Of a DNA stretch of 64,000 bases, positions 7,806-15,760 are shown piece after piece. The notes under the pieces are model-generated. The model worked only from the letters and a program-made list of their open reading frames with translations. It made no database searches and was not told the origin of the DNA. The translations under genes were made by a program, and so were the position numbers. This DNA is from Hoeflea marina (GTDB lineage Bacteria; Pseudomonadota; Alphaproteobacteria; Rhizobiales; Rhizobiaceae), in the NCBI RefSeq assembly GCF_003182275.1, contig NZ_QGTR01000003.1, forward strand, positions 248,001-312,000, read 5' to 3'. Within the stretch, counting starts at the first letter, position 1. Every line of letters starts with the position of its first letter.

Positions 7806-9203
7806 ATGCGCTACATCGAGAACCGGACTTTCGACGAGATCAATGTCGGCGACATGGCGGAGCTGTCCAGAACGCTTCAGCCGGAAGACATCGAGCTCTT
7901 CTCCGCCTTGTCGGGAGCGGTCAACCCCGCGCATGTCGATGCCTCGTCCCTTGGCGCCGACGGCTTCATCGGCCTGATCGCACACGGCATGTGGGGCGGA
8001 ACGCTTATCGCCACGCTGCTTGGCACCGAACTGCCAGGCCCCGGCGCCATCTATCACAGCCAGAACCTGATTTTCGGAGCCTCGCTCGGGCCGGGCGACA
8101 CCGTCCACGTCGAGGTCAGAGTTGCAGAGAAGCATGCGGATACCCGCATGCTGGTTCTCGACTGCCGCTGCACCAACCAGTCCGGCGACATCGTAATCAA
8201 CGGCCGGGTCGAGGCAGTCGCTCCAAGCGAGAAGATCCGGCGTCCGCAGGCGGTGCTCCCGGACATGAAGCTCAGTCCGCAGGGTGCGCAGTACCAGAAA
8301 CTGATCGGGGCAACGGCGCGGTTGAAACCGATCCGAACGGCCGTCGCCCATCCCTGCGACGATGCCTCCCTGACGGGCGCGCTGGAGGCCTCCAGCCAGG
8401 GTCTGATCGTCCCGGTGCTGGTGGGACCGCGCGCCAGGATCGAGGCTGCGGCGCTCGAGGCCGGACGCAGTCTCGACGGGATCGAGATCATCGACGTGGC
8501 GCACAGCCATGCGGCGGCGGCGCGATGCGTGGAGCTGGTCCGCGCCGGTCAGGCCGACGCCATCATGAAAGGCAAGCTGCACACCGACGAACTGATGTCG
8601 GCTGTGGTTGACAGCACCCTCGGCCTGAGGACGGGGCGGCGGATGAGCCACATCTTCGTTCTCGACGTGCCGCACCACCCCAAGCCGCTGCTGATCACCG
8701 ACGCGGCCATCAATATCTATCCCGATCTCGACGCCAAGCGCGACATCGTCCAGAACGCCATCGACCTGGCTCATGCGCTCGGCATCGCCATGCCGAAAGT
8801 CGCCATCCTGTCGGCCACGGAAACGGTCGATTCGAAGATCGTATCCACCACCGACGCCGCCTCGCTGTGCAAGATGGCCGACCGCGGCCAGATCACCGGA
8901 GGCCTGCTCGATGGCCCGCTGGCTTTCGACAATGCGGTTTCGAAGGCGGCGGCTGCGACCAAGGGGATCGTCTCCCCCGTGGCGGGCGATGCCGATATTT
9001 TGGTGGCGCCAGACCTCGAGGCCGGAAACATGATGGCCAAGCAGCTGATCTATCTCGCGGGCGCGGAATCGGCCGGTATCGTCATGGGCGCCCGGGTGCC
9101 GGTGATCCTCACCAGCAGGGCGGACAGCACGCTGGCGAGGCTCGCGTCCTGCGCACTGGCGCAACTCTATATCGAACACCTGAAGGCAAAAGTCCGCCCC
9201 TGA
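7806..9203 (+). CDS. Bifunctional MaoC-like hydratase / phosphate acetyl(butyryl)transferase
   Basis: A 465-residue fusion. Residues 1-145 are a MaoC hot-dog domain (RTFDEINVGDMAEL, LFSALSGAVNPAHVD, ADGFIGLIAHGMWGG) expected to hydrate enoyl-CoA. Residues about 160-465 are a phosphotransacetylase/phosphotransbutyrylase domain (HPCDDASLTGALEA, AIMKGKLHTDELM, GRRMSHIFVLDVP, DGPLAFDNAVS). The start at 7806 has AAGGGGA 6 bases upstream. In relatives this gene commonly sits with an acetate/butyrate kinase and an enoyl-ACP reductase; neither is here, so it is an orphan whose partner must be elsewhere. Likely role: interconverting short acyl-CoA and acyl phosphate. Confidence 0.9.
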   Translation: MRYIENRTFDEINVGDMAELSRTLQPEDIELFSALSGAVNPAHVDASSLGADGFIGLIAHGMWGGTLIATLLGTELPGPGAIYHSQNLIFGASLGPGDTVHVEVRVAEKHADTRMLVLDCRCTNQSGDIVINGRVEAVAPSEKIRRPQAVLPDMKLSPQGAQYQKLIGATARLKPIRTAVAHPCDDASLTGALEASSQGLIVPVLVGPRARIEAAALEAGRSLDGIEIIDVAHSHAAAARCVELVRAGQADAIMKGKLHTDELMSAVVDSTLGLRTGRRMSHIFVLDVPHHPKPLLITDAAINIYPDLDAKRDIVQNAIDLAHALGIAMPKVAILSATETVDSKIVSTTDAASLCKMADRGQITGGLLDGPLAFDNAVSKAAAATKGIVSPVAGDADILVAPDLEAGNMMAKQLIYLAGAESAGIVMGARVPVILTSRADSTLARLASCALAQLYIEHLKAKVRP

Positions 9204-9352
9204 CGCAGAACACTTCCGGCGATGGCGGGATCGCCTGGGCGCGCCGGAACCTTCGAGACCTTGGGATATTGTGGACGAGACGGCTGTTGCCGGCCCGATG
9301 CTGCGGGCAACCGGCTCGCTGACGGCGCGCGGCCGGTTTAGGCCGTCCGCTG

Positions 9353-9913
9353 TCAGGCGGCCTTCATTGCCGGGACTTCCTCGCCCCGGACAGCCTTGCC
9401 GACTGCCTGGCTGGCCCATTCGCGGATCTGCCGCTCCAGTTCCTCGTTTCGCAGCCGCAGCGCTTCCATCTCGCCACCGACCTTCTCACGCTCGGCCTGG
9501 TGGATGGCGTCGAGTTCGGCCTTGAGTGCCCGGTTTTCCTCGAGAAGAGCCGCCTGATCCTGGCCGCTGAAGGAATCGATCTGGTTCTGCAGCGCGGAGA
9601 ACCTGGAGGCCGCCTTGCTCTGGAATTCGACCAGCGCATCGAGCCGTGCCTCGTCGGCCGCCGCCGCGGTGACGGCGGCAGGCTTAGGACTGAGGACCAC
9701 AGCCAGAATCGCCCCCAGACCGAAGATGGACACAGGGACGATGGAAAAGCCGTGAAGCAATTCGCCGAGACCCAGATGCATCGTGTCGTAGAGACCTGCA
9801 AGCAACGCCGTCCCGGCGAGGGCGGAGAGGATGGCAAGGCTCTTGGACACCAGGCCCATGACGCCGCCGCCGCTTCCGGCCTTCTTCACCTTGACCTTCT
9901 TGTCGCCCGCCAT
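9353..9913 (-). CDS. Membrane-anchored coiled-coil protein, function unknown
   Basis: Family not recognised. The 186-residue product has a short Lys/Gly-rich N terminus (MAGDKKVKVKKAGSGGG), two hydrophobic segments at about residues 18-40 and 50-73 that could form a hairpin, and a C-terminal region at about 85-165 rich in Glu, Gln, Ala and Leu with heptad-like spacing, suggesting a cytoplasmic coiled coil. The start at 9913 is preceded by AGGAG; the frame is open upstream without a ribosome site. An 8-bp perfect hairpin lies just upstream at 9930-9949. No clear operon partner. Confidence 0.6.
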   Translation of the reverse strand: MAGDKKVKVKKAGSGGGVMGLVSKSLAILSALAGTALLAGLYDTMHLGLGELLHGFSIVPVSIFGLGAILAVVLSPKPAAVTAAAADEARLDALVEFQSKAASRFSALQNQIDSFSGQDQAALLEENRALKAELDAIHQAEREKVGGEMEALRLRNEELERQIREWASQAVGKAVRGEEVPAMKAA

Positions 9914-9929
9914 GGTCGTCTCCTGCATC

Positions 9930-9949
9930 AACGGCGCGCATGCGCCGTT
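9930..9949 (-). promoter_or_regulatory. Perfect hairpin in the leader of the coiled-coil gene, and the remaining upstream gap
   Basis: Arms AACGGCGC (9930-9937) and GCGCCGTT (9942-9949) form a perfect 8-bp stem with a 4-base loop, ending a few bases before the AGGAG of the minus-strand gene at 9913. It might affect translation or bind a dimeric regulator. The rest of the 314-base gap to 10227 shows no further gene or RNA that I can support. Confidence 0.3.
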
Positions 9950-10227
9950 CTCGTTGATAGGATTGGGACATGCCGGGATCAGCAAGATCGGACCGGCTTT
10001 TCGAGGCGGCATCATGCAGCCCGGAATATACGTCCCTGCACCCTATCCATCCGTGCTTAAGGATCGGTAAAACCGGCCGCACAATTCTTGCTCCGCCGCC
10101 CTGCAGGGGAACGTCTCCGGCCGTGCCAGGAAATTCTGGAACGTCCTTCAAGGCACGCCTGGCAGCTTGAGCGTCGAACACGATCATGCCAAGACTGGGC
10201 AAGATTTAGCAGCCGGGAGTCGACATC

Positions 10228-10629
10228 ATGCCAAAGCTCAAGACATCCGCCGCCGAGATGGTCGCCGCGGCGCGCGCGCGGGTGGAGGAAATAGAGACCG
10301 CGGATGCCATCGGGATGGTCGGCAAGACCGATGTGGTGTTTGTCGATCTGCGCGACCCGCGCGAACGGGAGCGCTCCGGGTTCATTCCCGGCAGCTTTCA
10401 CTGCCCGCGCGGGATGCTGGAATTCTGGGTCGATCCGGAAAGTCCCTATCACAAGGAGATCTTTGGAGAGGACAAGCGTTTCGTGTTCCACTGCGCGTCG
10501 GGCTGGCGATCGGCGCTTTCGGTGGCCACGCTGCAGGACATGGGCTTCAAGGCCGCCCATCTGAAGGAGGGTTTCTCCACCTGGGCCGCCCAGGGCGGTC
10601 CCGTGGCCTTTCCCGAGCAGAAGGACTAA
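10228..10629 (+). CDS. Single-domain rhodanese-like protein
   Basis: A 133-residue cytosolic rhodanese domain, probably a thiosulfate or persulfide sulfurtransferase. Shown by DVVFVDLRDPRERERSGFIPGS (residues 35-56), and the active-site loop HCASGWRSA with the candidate catalytic Cys89, and the C-terminal GFSTWAAQGGPV. N-terminal residues 1-30 form a helix before the domain. It lies 86 bases before a glutamine amidotransferase gene on the same strand; co-transcription is possible. Physiological sulfur donor and acceptor unknown. Confidence 0.88.
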   Translation: MPKLKTSAAEMVAAARARVEEIETADAIGMVGKTDVVFVDLRDPRERERSGFIPGSFHCPRGMLEFWVDPESPYHKEIFGEDKRFVFHCASGWRSALSVATLQDMGFKAAHLKEGFSTWAAQGGPVAFPEQKD

Positions 10630-10715
10630 GCCACTCCTACGGTCGCACGGCATCGGTCGCGTGCCCGCAAACGGCGGCCCGGCTGACTGGCGTCCCCCCA
10701 TGACAGGACCCGACC

Positions 10716-11444
10716 ATGGTTCGCATCGCCATCCTTGATCTGTGCAAGTATTCTCCGCCGCTCGACGACTGTGCGCCGACCAGCTCGGCCATCGCGGACT
10801 GGCTGCAACCGGCGATGCCGGAAGCAGAGCTCGTCCCGGTCATGGTCTGCGACGGCGCCGAGATCCCCGCGGCAGGCGAGTTCGACGGCTTCGTGCTCAG
10901 CGGCTCGGAGCAGGGCGTCTATAACGAGACCGAGTGGATGGAGCCGATGCGCGCCTTTCTGCTGCAGGCCAAGCTCGCCAGGGTGCCCCTGTTCGGGATC
11001 TGTTTCGGCCATCAGCTGATGGCCGACACCTTTGGCGGCAGGGCCGAAAAGGCCGATCTGGGCCATGTGATCGGGGCCCGGCGCTTCGACATCGAAGGCC
11101 AGTCCGTCACTGCGCTGGTCTGGCATCAGGACCAGGTCACGCAGGTTCCACCGGGCGCGGCGGTCATCGGATCGTCCGACTATTGCCCTGTCGCAGTGCT
11201 GGCCTACGACTTTCCCGCCCTGTCGGTGCAGTTCCACCCGGAATTCGCACCAGATTTCGTCATCGAAGCGGTCAACAGGCTCGACGGAGCCGAGCTCGAT
11301 CCGGCCGAGGCGCAAAGAGCCCGAAAGTCGCTCGCGGGTGTCGGCGTGGCGGAAGACCTGATGGCGGCCCGGGTCGCGAACTTCTTCACACGGACACTGG
11401 CCGCCCGCAAGCACCTGGCGACCGCGCCGGGATTGCCGGCCTAA
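10716..11444 (+). CDS. Class I glutamine amidotransferase-like protein
   Basis: A 242-residue stand-alone GATase1 domain resembling the GMP-synthase-like/gamma-glutamyl hydrolase-type proteins found in many alphaproteobacteria. The nucleophile elbow GICFGHQL gives Cys96; the His-Glu pair is in QFHPEFAP near residue 172. FVLSGSEQGVYNE near residue 59 is the oxyanion-side loop. No synthase domain is attached, so the acceptor of the ammonia (or a hydrolytic role on gamma-glutamyl compounds) is unknown. The C-terminal 40 residues are predicted helical. It converges on ndvA with a 16-base gap. Confidence 0.85.
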   Translation: MVRIAILDLCKYSPPLDDCAPTSSAIADWLQPAMPEAELVPVMVCDGAEIPAAGEFDGFVLSGSEQGVYNETEWMEPMRAFLLQAKLARVPLFGICFGHQLMADTFGGRAEKADLGHVIGARRFDIEGQSVTALVWHQDQVTQVPPGAAVIGSSDYCPVAVLAYDFPALSVQFHPEFAPDFVIEAVNRLDGAELDPAEAQRARKSLAGVGVAEDLMAARVANFFTRTLAARKHLATAPGLPA

Positions 11445-11452
11445 TGGCCGGC
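11435..11452. terminator. Possible bidirectional terminator between convergent genes
   Basis: Arms GCCGGCC and GGCCGGC flank TAAT, which includes the stop codon of the amidotransferase gene. The perfect 7-bp GC-rich hairpin lies exactly between two convergent genes. No T-run follows on either strand, so termination activity is uncertain. Confidence 0.35.
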
Positions 11453-11460
11453 GCGCGGGG

Positions 11461-13242
11461 TCAGGCCGACTCCGACAACAGCCGCTGACTGTCGACGGCG
11501 TGCAGCCGGTCCTTGCTCGCCAGCAGGCCGCTGGCCCGCAGCAGCGCCGCAAAGCGTCCATTGTCACGATCGGCAAGCTGCTGGAACTCACCAAACTCGA
11601 CAATGCGGCCGTGGTCGACGAAGATCACCAGATCGGCGTCGCAGACCGTCGACAGCCGGTGCGCGATGATGAAGGTCGTACGGTCCTTGCGCAACCGGTC
11701 GATGGCGCTCTTGACCATCTGCTCGGTCTCGACGTCCAATGCACTGGTGGCCTCGTCGAGCACGAGGATCGGGGCATCCTTGAGCACGGCGCGGGCGATG
11801 GCGATGCGCTGGCGCTCGCCGCCCGACAGCTGGGCGCCGCGTTCGCCGACGACCGTATCGTATCCCGCGCGCTTGGACAGGATGAAATCCATGGCGGCGG
11901 CAGCGATCGCCGCCTGATGGACCTCGTCATTGGCCGCGTCGGTCTTGCCGATGCGGATGTTGTCTTCGATCGTGCGGTTGAGCAGGCCCGCATCCTGGAA
12001 GACGGCCGCAATCTGGTTGCTGTGCGACCGGCGGGTCATCTCGCGGATGTCGATGCCGTCGATGCGGATGGTGCCGCTGCAAGGATCAAAGACGCGCTGC
12101 AGCAGATTGATCATCGTCGTCTTGCCGGCACCGGTGGGGCCGACGATGGCGACGGTCTTGCCGGCGGGCACGTCGAAGCTGATGTTGTGCACGCCTTCGC
12201 CGCTGCCGGGGAACTGGAACGAGACATTGTCGAAGCTGACATGGCCCCTGAGCCTTTCGACGCTCAGGCTGCCGCTGTGATCCAGGTTCTCCGCGACCGA
12301 ATCCTTGAGCGCGAAGAACGGCTCCAGCCGCGCACGGGCCTCGAAGATCTGATTGAAGAAGCCGGTGACCTGGTCGAGACGCCCGATCAGCAGGCCGGCA
12401 AAGCCGGTGAAGGCGACGATGTCGCCGATGCGCAATTCGCCGCGCTGCACCAGCAGCGAGCCGATGACGAGTACGATCATCATCGAGAGCGTCGCCGCCA
12501 GGCGCTGCAGCGCGCTGCCGAGCGCCCACCAGTTGAGGACGGGATACTGGGCATTGATCAGGTCGTCGGTGAAGCGCCGCAGCGCTTCGGCTTCCTGGGC
12601 GACGCGGCCGTAGCTCTGCATCACCGATACGTTGCCGATGGAATCGGCGACATGGGAGAAGACCCGATGGTAGTGCTGCTCGACCTGGGCCTGTCCGGCC
12701 TTCGTGCGCTTCATCACCAGACGGTTGATGGCCACATAGGAGACGCCGAGCCCGCCGAGCACCAGCGCCATCCGCCAGTCAAGCGTCAGCGCGGTGGGCA
12801 CCAGCAGCACCAGCGTCACAACCGTGGCCAGATGCTGCCGCATGAATTCGAGCCAGAGCGTGAACAGGGTTTCGATGGCGCGAAGCAGCGTGTGCAGGAC
12901 CTGCGACGTGCCATGGCCATGATGCCAGGCCATCGGCATGGACATGACCTCCTCGAAGGACTGGGTCAGCACCGATGCCCGACGCTTGTGCGCCAGCCTG
13001 TCGGCGCCGCGCGCCACCAGGACCAGCGCGACGATGTTGAAGCAGCCCAGCGCTGCCCAAAGCGCGATACGCGTCGCCAGTCCCTCGCCGCTGGCGATGG
13101 ATTGGATGATTTCGCCGAACAGGATCGGCTCGGCGATCATGACGACCGCCAGACCGACATTGGCTGCGCAGATCGCGGCAACCTTCCAGCCTTCCGCAAA
13201 AAGCTGCCGCATCGCCCGCATGTAGATACCGAAGAGAGACAA
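11461..13242 (-). CDS. ndvA: Cyclic beta-1,2-glucan ABC exporter
   Basis: Exports cyclic beta-1,2-glucan from cytoplasm to periplasm; in rhizobia and Agrobacterium needed for host infection and osmoadaptation. The 593-residue half-transporter aligns by eye over its length with NdvA/ChvA: start MSLF, IAEPILFGEII, FTLWLEFMRQHLATV, YPVLNWWALGSALQR, then an ATPase domain from about residue 335 with GPTGAGKTT, LSGGERQR, ILVLDEATSALD and the switch histidine in IIAHRLS. The homologous MSLF start is encoded by TTG at 13242, with AGGA 8 bases upstream. The glucan synthase gene ndvB is not in the window. Confidence 0.93.
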   Translation of the reverse strand: MSLFGIYMRAMRQLFAEGWKVAAICAANVGLAVVMIAEPILFGEIIQSIASGEGLATRIALWAALGCFNIVALVLVARGADRLAHKRRASVLTQSFEEVMSMPMAWHHGHGTSQVLHTLLRAIETLFTLWLEFMRQHLATVVTLVLLVPTALTLDWRMALVLGGLGVSYVAINRLVMKRTKAGQAQVEQHYHRVFSHVADSIGNVSVMQSYGRVAQEAEALRRFTDDLINAQYPVLNWWALGSALQRLAATLSMMIVLVIGSLLVQRGELRIGDIVAFTGFAGLLIGRLDQVTGFFNQIFEARARLEPFFALKDSVAENLDHSGSLSVERLRGHVSFDNVSFQFPGSGEGVHNISFDVPAGKTVAIVGPTGAGKTTMINLLQRVFDPCSGTIRIDGIDIREMTRRSHSNQIAAVFQDAGLLNRTIEDNIRIGKTDAANDEVHQAAIAAAAMDFILSKRAGYDTVVGERGAQLSGGERQRIAIARAVLKDAPILVLDEATSALDVETEQMVKSAIDRLRKDRTTFIIAHRLSTVCDADLVIFVDHGRIVEFGEFQQLADRDNGRFAALLRASGLLASKDRLHAVDSQRLLSESA

Positions 13243-13584
13243 GAAAATATCCTATCGTGCGCCGCACCATTGATTTCAGAAATTGCTGCATTGCGATTGA
13301 GGCTTAAACGCGGCCAACGCAAGTGGGGTTCATCAGGCTTTCGAAACTTTGGAAGAATGGCCGTTACAAAGCGTGATTAAACCGCCGAAAACCGGCTGTT
13401 TGGAAGCCAACTGCTTGTTTCTTGTGCAGGAAATTCCAGCCCTTGGTTCAACGCGGATCAGGGACAGGAAATGTAAGGCTCGAGCCATTCAAGTCCTTGG
13501 CGCAAAGCCTCGCCCGGGATCCTGTCGATGCAGGCCCCCCGTGGGGAGGAGATGGGGTGAGCGATCAGCTGCGTTGGAGGGTCG
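13243..13584. other. 342-bp gap upstream of ndvA
   Basis: Holds the presumed ndvA promoter region near 13250-13400, which is locally AT-rich. I see no gene, RNA or convincing repeat. It ends at the patatin-like gene remnant. Confidence 0.4.
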
Positions 13585-13901
13585 TCAGAAGATCGGCGTC
13601 TGCTTCCACACGATGCCGGCCACAGTCTGGTTGTAGGCATCGGCGAAGACGGCGCGCAGATAGTCAGGGTTGAACGGATCAAGCATCCTGTAGGGAATCT
13701 GCCGGTTGATCGATGCAACCCGCAGCCGGCCGCCTGTCCTCTCGCTGTGGGTATAGAGCGCCAGCAGACCCTGTTTCGTCTGCGATTCACCATTATCGCA
13801 TAGGAACGGCCGACCACCGAAAGCGCAGAGTTGTTCGTGGTCGCGAACTCCGGAATGAGGGCGGTATTGATGATGACATAGATGTGGCATCCGTCAGGTC
13901 G
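13585..13901 (-). pseudogene. C-terminal remnant of a patatin-like phospholipase gene, frameshifted
   Basis: Two frames on the minus strand read as one protein end. The first, about 13801-13901, reads HIYVIINTALIPEF then NNSALSVVGRSYAI; after a shift near 13790-13800 the other frame reads NGESQTKQGLLALYTHSE and LDPFNPDYLRAVFADAYNQ to the stop at 13585. The pattern (aromatic-rich strand, GRS, QTKxG, DPF-NxxY-RA, terminal W-x3-P) is what I associate with the C terminus of bacterial patatin-like phospholipases. The catalytic Ser and Asp parts are missing and a stop (TAA 13914-13916) precedes it, so it is a relic. Family assignment is moderate; the frameshift is seen directly. Confidence 0.6.
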
Positions 13902-14227
13902 ATGGGTGCACCTTTACGGCTTGCGATGCAGCGAGGCGACAGCCGCGGTCACTCCGTACCACTCTTCCCGGATCTTTCGGGGTTCATCCCCGCTGGACCC
14001 TTGCCCCTCGGCGAGAATGGGAGTGGCGCGGGCAAGGATCCGCGCGGCGGGGCAAAGCCCCCTATTCGATTTATGAAGGAAGGCAGCAGCCGGAGCATCA
14101 GCATAGCGCCGGCCAAGGGCCGGGATGAGAAAGCTTCCGCCCGGGCTAGGGGTCGAAGCCCTAAGGACCAGACCTTCGGCTCGGTTTAAGAGAGCCCGGC
14201 CGCTATGGGACGCACCAAACAGAGCCA
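13902..14227. other. Non-coding stretch between the patatin remnant and the fic leader
   Basis: About 325 bases without a recognised gene. It contains a small hairpin GGGGC-AAA-GCCCC around 14047-14059 and other GC-rich inverted pieces, and a minus-strand open frame (13914-14228) with no similarity I know. It may be remnant DNA from an earlier insertion beside tRNA-Arg. Confidence 0.35.
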
Positions 14228-14233
14228 TTTTTT

Positions 14234-14312
14234 GGGTATTTATGGGTATTTTTTTGGGTACTCACCGCCAATCATTGTCTATATGGGTATTTTCGGGTAT
14301 ATTTTTGGGTAT
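14234..14312 (+). repeat. Two identically spaced blocks of three GGGTAT repeats in the fic leader
   Basis: GGGTAT occurs at 14234, 14244 and (as GGGTAC) 14256, then again at 14285, 14295 and 14307. Each block has the pattern repeat-N4-repeat-N6-repeat, with T-rich spacers, and the blocks are 51 bp apart. The last copy includes the first two bases of the fic ATG at 14311. The 10- and 12-bp periodicity puts repeats near one DNA face, as expected for a cooperative operator, and there is no ordinary Shine-Dalgarno before the ATG. Confidence 0.8.
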
Positions 14313-15393
14313 GGCACTGAAGACCGACTCCCTGCAGCTCACCCATGAAATCCTGGCCCTCGTCTCCGAGATCGACGAATTCAAAGGCGCATGGCGAGCC
14401 CTTGGCACTCTGGCACCCGAGCGGCTATCCGCGCTGCGCCGCGTCGCCACGATTGAAAGCATCGGTTCATCAACCCGCATTGAAGGCAGCAAGCTGACCG
14501 ACACCGAAGTCGAGCGTCTGCTTGCCAATCTTGAAATCAAATCATTCGACTCTCGTGACGAGCAGGAGGTCGCGGGATATGCGCAGGTCATGGAAACCAT
14601 CTTTGCGCATTTCGCCGCAATCGACATCACCGAAAACCACATCACGCAACTGCACCGCGACCTCCTGGCTTTCAGCGATAAGGACGAGCGCCATCGCGGC
14701 GCGTACAAGACACTCGCCAATCATGTGAGCGCGTTCGATCCCGACGGAAAGGAAATCGGCGTTATCTTCGAAACGGCAACTCCCTTCGATACACGCGGCA
14801 GGATGCAAGAGCTTATCCATTGGACCCGAAGCGCGCTGAATGAGCAAAGCCTCCATCCACTGCTGGTCGTCGCCATCTTCACCGTGGTGTTTCTGGAGAT
14901 CCATCCCTTCCAGGACGGCAATGGCAGGCTGTCGCGCGTTCTGACCACGCTCCTGCTGATGCGCTGCGGCTATGCCTATGTGCCCTACTCTTCGCTCGAA
15001 AGCGTGATCGAGACCAGCAAGGAGGGCTATTATCTGGCCCTGCGGCAAACCCAGCGAACAATTCGAAGCGCGAAGCCGAACTCGCAGCCGTGGGTGGTTT
15101 ACTTCCTGCGCGCATTGCAGCAACAAAAGCGCCGCCTGGAGAAAAAGATCGAACGGGAGCATCTTGTCCTTGGCACCTTGCCCGAACTGTCGCTTCAGAT
15201 CATCGAGGCGGTCAAAGAGCGCGGGCGCATCACGATTGGCGAGATCGTCAGCCTGACCGCTGCAAACCGCAACACGGTCAAGAAGCACCTGGCCACCTTG
15301 GTCGGCGCAAATCATCTAACCCAGCATGGAACGGGCAAGGGAACCTGGTATGGCCCAAAGTCACCGCGTGGGATAAATCATGGGAAATCGTAA
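14311..15393 (+). CDS. Fic-domain protein with C-terminal winged helix
   Basis: A 360-residue Fic protein, predicted to transfer AMP from ATP to a hydroxyl side chain of a target protein. The Fic core motif HPFQDGNGRLSR has the catalytic His198. The N-terminal SSTRIEGS motif with Glu58 is the class II inhibitory helix that blocks ATP binding until relieved. The C-terminal region from about residue 285 ends in a winged-helix DNA-binding domain (GEIVSLTAANRNTVKKHLATL), so it may bind its own leader. Start at 14311 is chosen because family similarity begins there; the open frame continues upstream through the GGGTAT repeats. Target unknown; some relatives act as toxins but no separate antitoxin gene is visible. 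Confidence 0.9.
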   Translation: MALKTDSLQLTHEILALVSEIDEFKGAWRALGTLAPERLSALRRVATIESIGSSTRIEGSKLTDTEVERLLANLEIKSFDSRDEQEVAGYAQVMETIFAHFAAIDITENHITQLHRDLLAFSDKDERHRGAYKTLANHVSAFDPDGKEIGVIFETATPFDTRGRMQELIHWTRSALNEQSLHPLLVVAIFTVVFLEIHPFQDGNGRLSRVLTTLLLMRCGYAYVPYSSLESVIETSKEGYYLALRQTQRTIRSAKPNSQPWVVYFLRALQQQKRRLEKKIEREHLVLGTLPELSLQIIEAVKERGRITIGEIVSLTAANRNTVKKHLATLVGANHLTQHGTGKGTWYGPKSPRGINHGKS

Positions 15394-15485
15394 CGGGTTA
15401 GATTTCGCCGAAGCAGATTCCTTGTGGATCAAACACCATTTTGCGTAGAAACACCGAGAAACATGGCGGCCTGGTGAAAACAAAA

Positions 15486-15562
15486 TGGCGCGCCCGAAAG
15501 GATTCGAACCTCTGACCCCCAGATTCGTAGTCTGGTGCTCTATCCAGCTGAGCTACGGGCGC
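15486..15562 (-). tRNA. tRNA-Arg (ACG)
   Basis: On the minus strand a complete cloverleaf reads from 15562: acceptor GCGCCCG pairing with CGGGCGC, D arm TAGCTCAGCTGGATAGAGC, anticodon stem CCAGA/TCTGG around loop CTACGAA (anticodon ACG, read as ICG after deamination), T arm GAGGTTCGAATCCTTT, discriminator G and encoded CCA at 15486-15488. It decodes CGN arginine codons. Its 3' end faces the fic gene and patatin remnant, the side on which integrative elements insert. Confidence 0.95.
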
Positions 15563-15760
15563 GCATGCAAGCCAAATTGGCTGCGAGGCGCTCTCCTAAA
15601 ACGTCGGCCGGCCGATTGCAAGCCGCATTGTCGAAAAATCGGCGTTTGCTCCGAACTTAATGCCTGACGCCTCTTGGCATCCGCCCCTGCCGGCCTGGCC
15701 CCCGACGGGCCCACCCATGTCGTTCCCGACAAACGCAGACAGCCGGCACAAGGGCCGGCC

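Noticed and set aside
13914-14228. A 104-codon minus-strand frame between the patatin relic and fic
   Set aside because: It lacks a ribosome site and similarity; its Arg/Ala/Pro-rich sequence looks like a chance frame.
14125-14310. The upstream extension of the fic reading frame as part of the protein
   Set aside because: It translates the GGGTAT repeats into hydrophobic peptides, has no ribosome site, and Fic family similarity begins only after the ATG at 14311.
13400-15485. A prophage or integrative element beside tRNA-Arg
   Set aside because: No integrase, excisionase, phage structural gene or duplicated tRNA 3' end was found; only gene remnants and fic remain.
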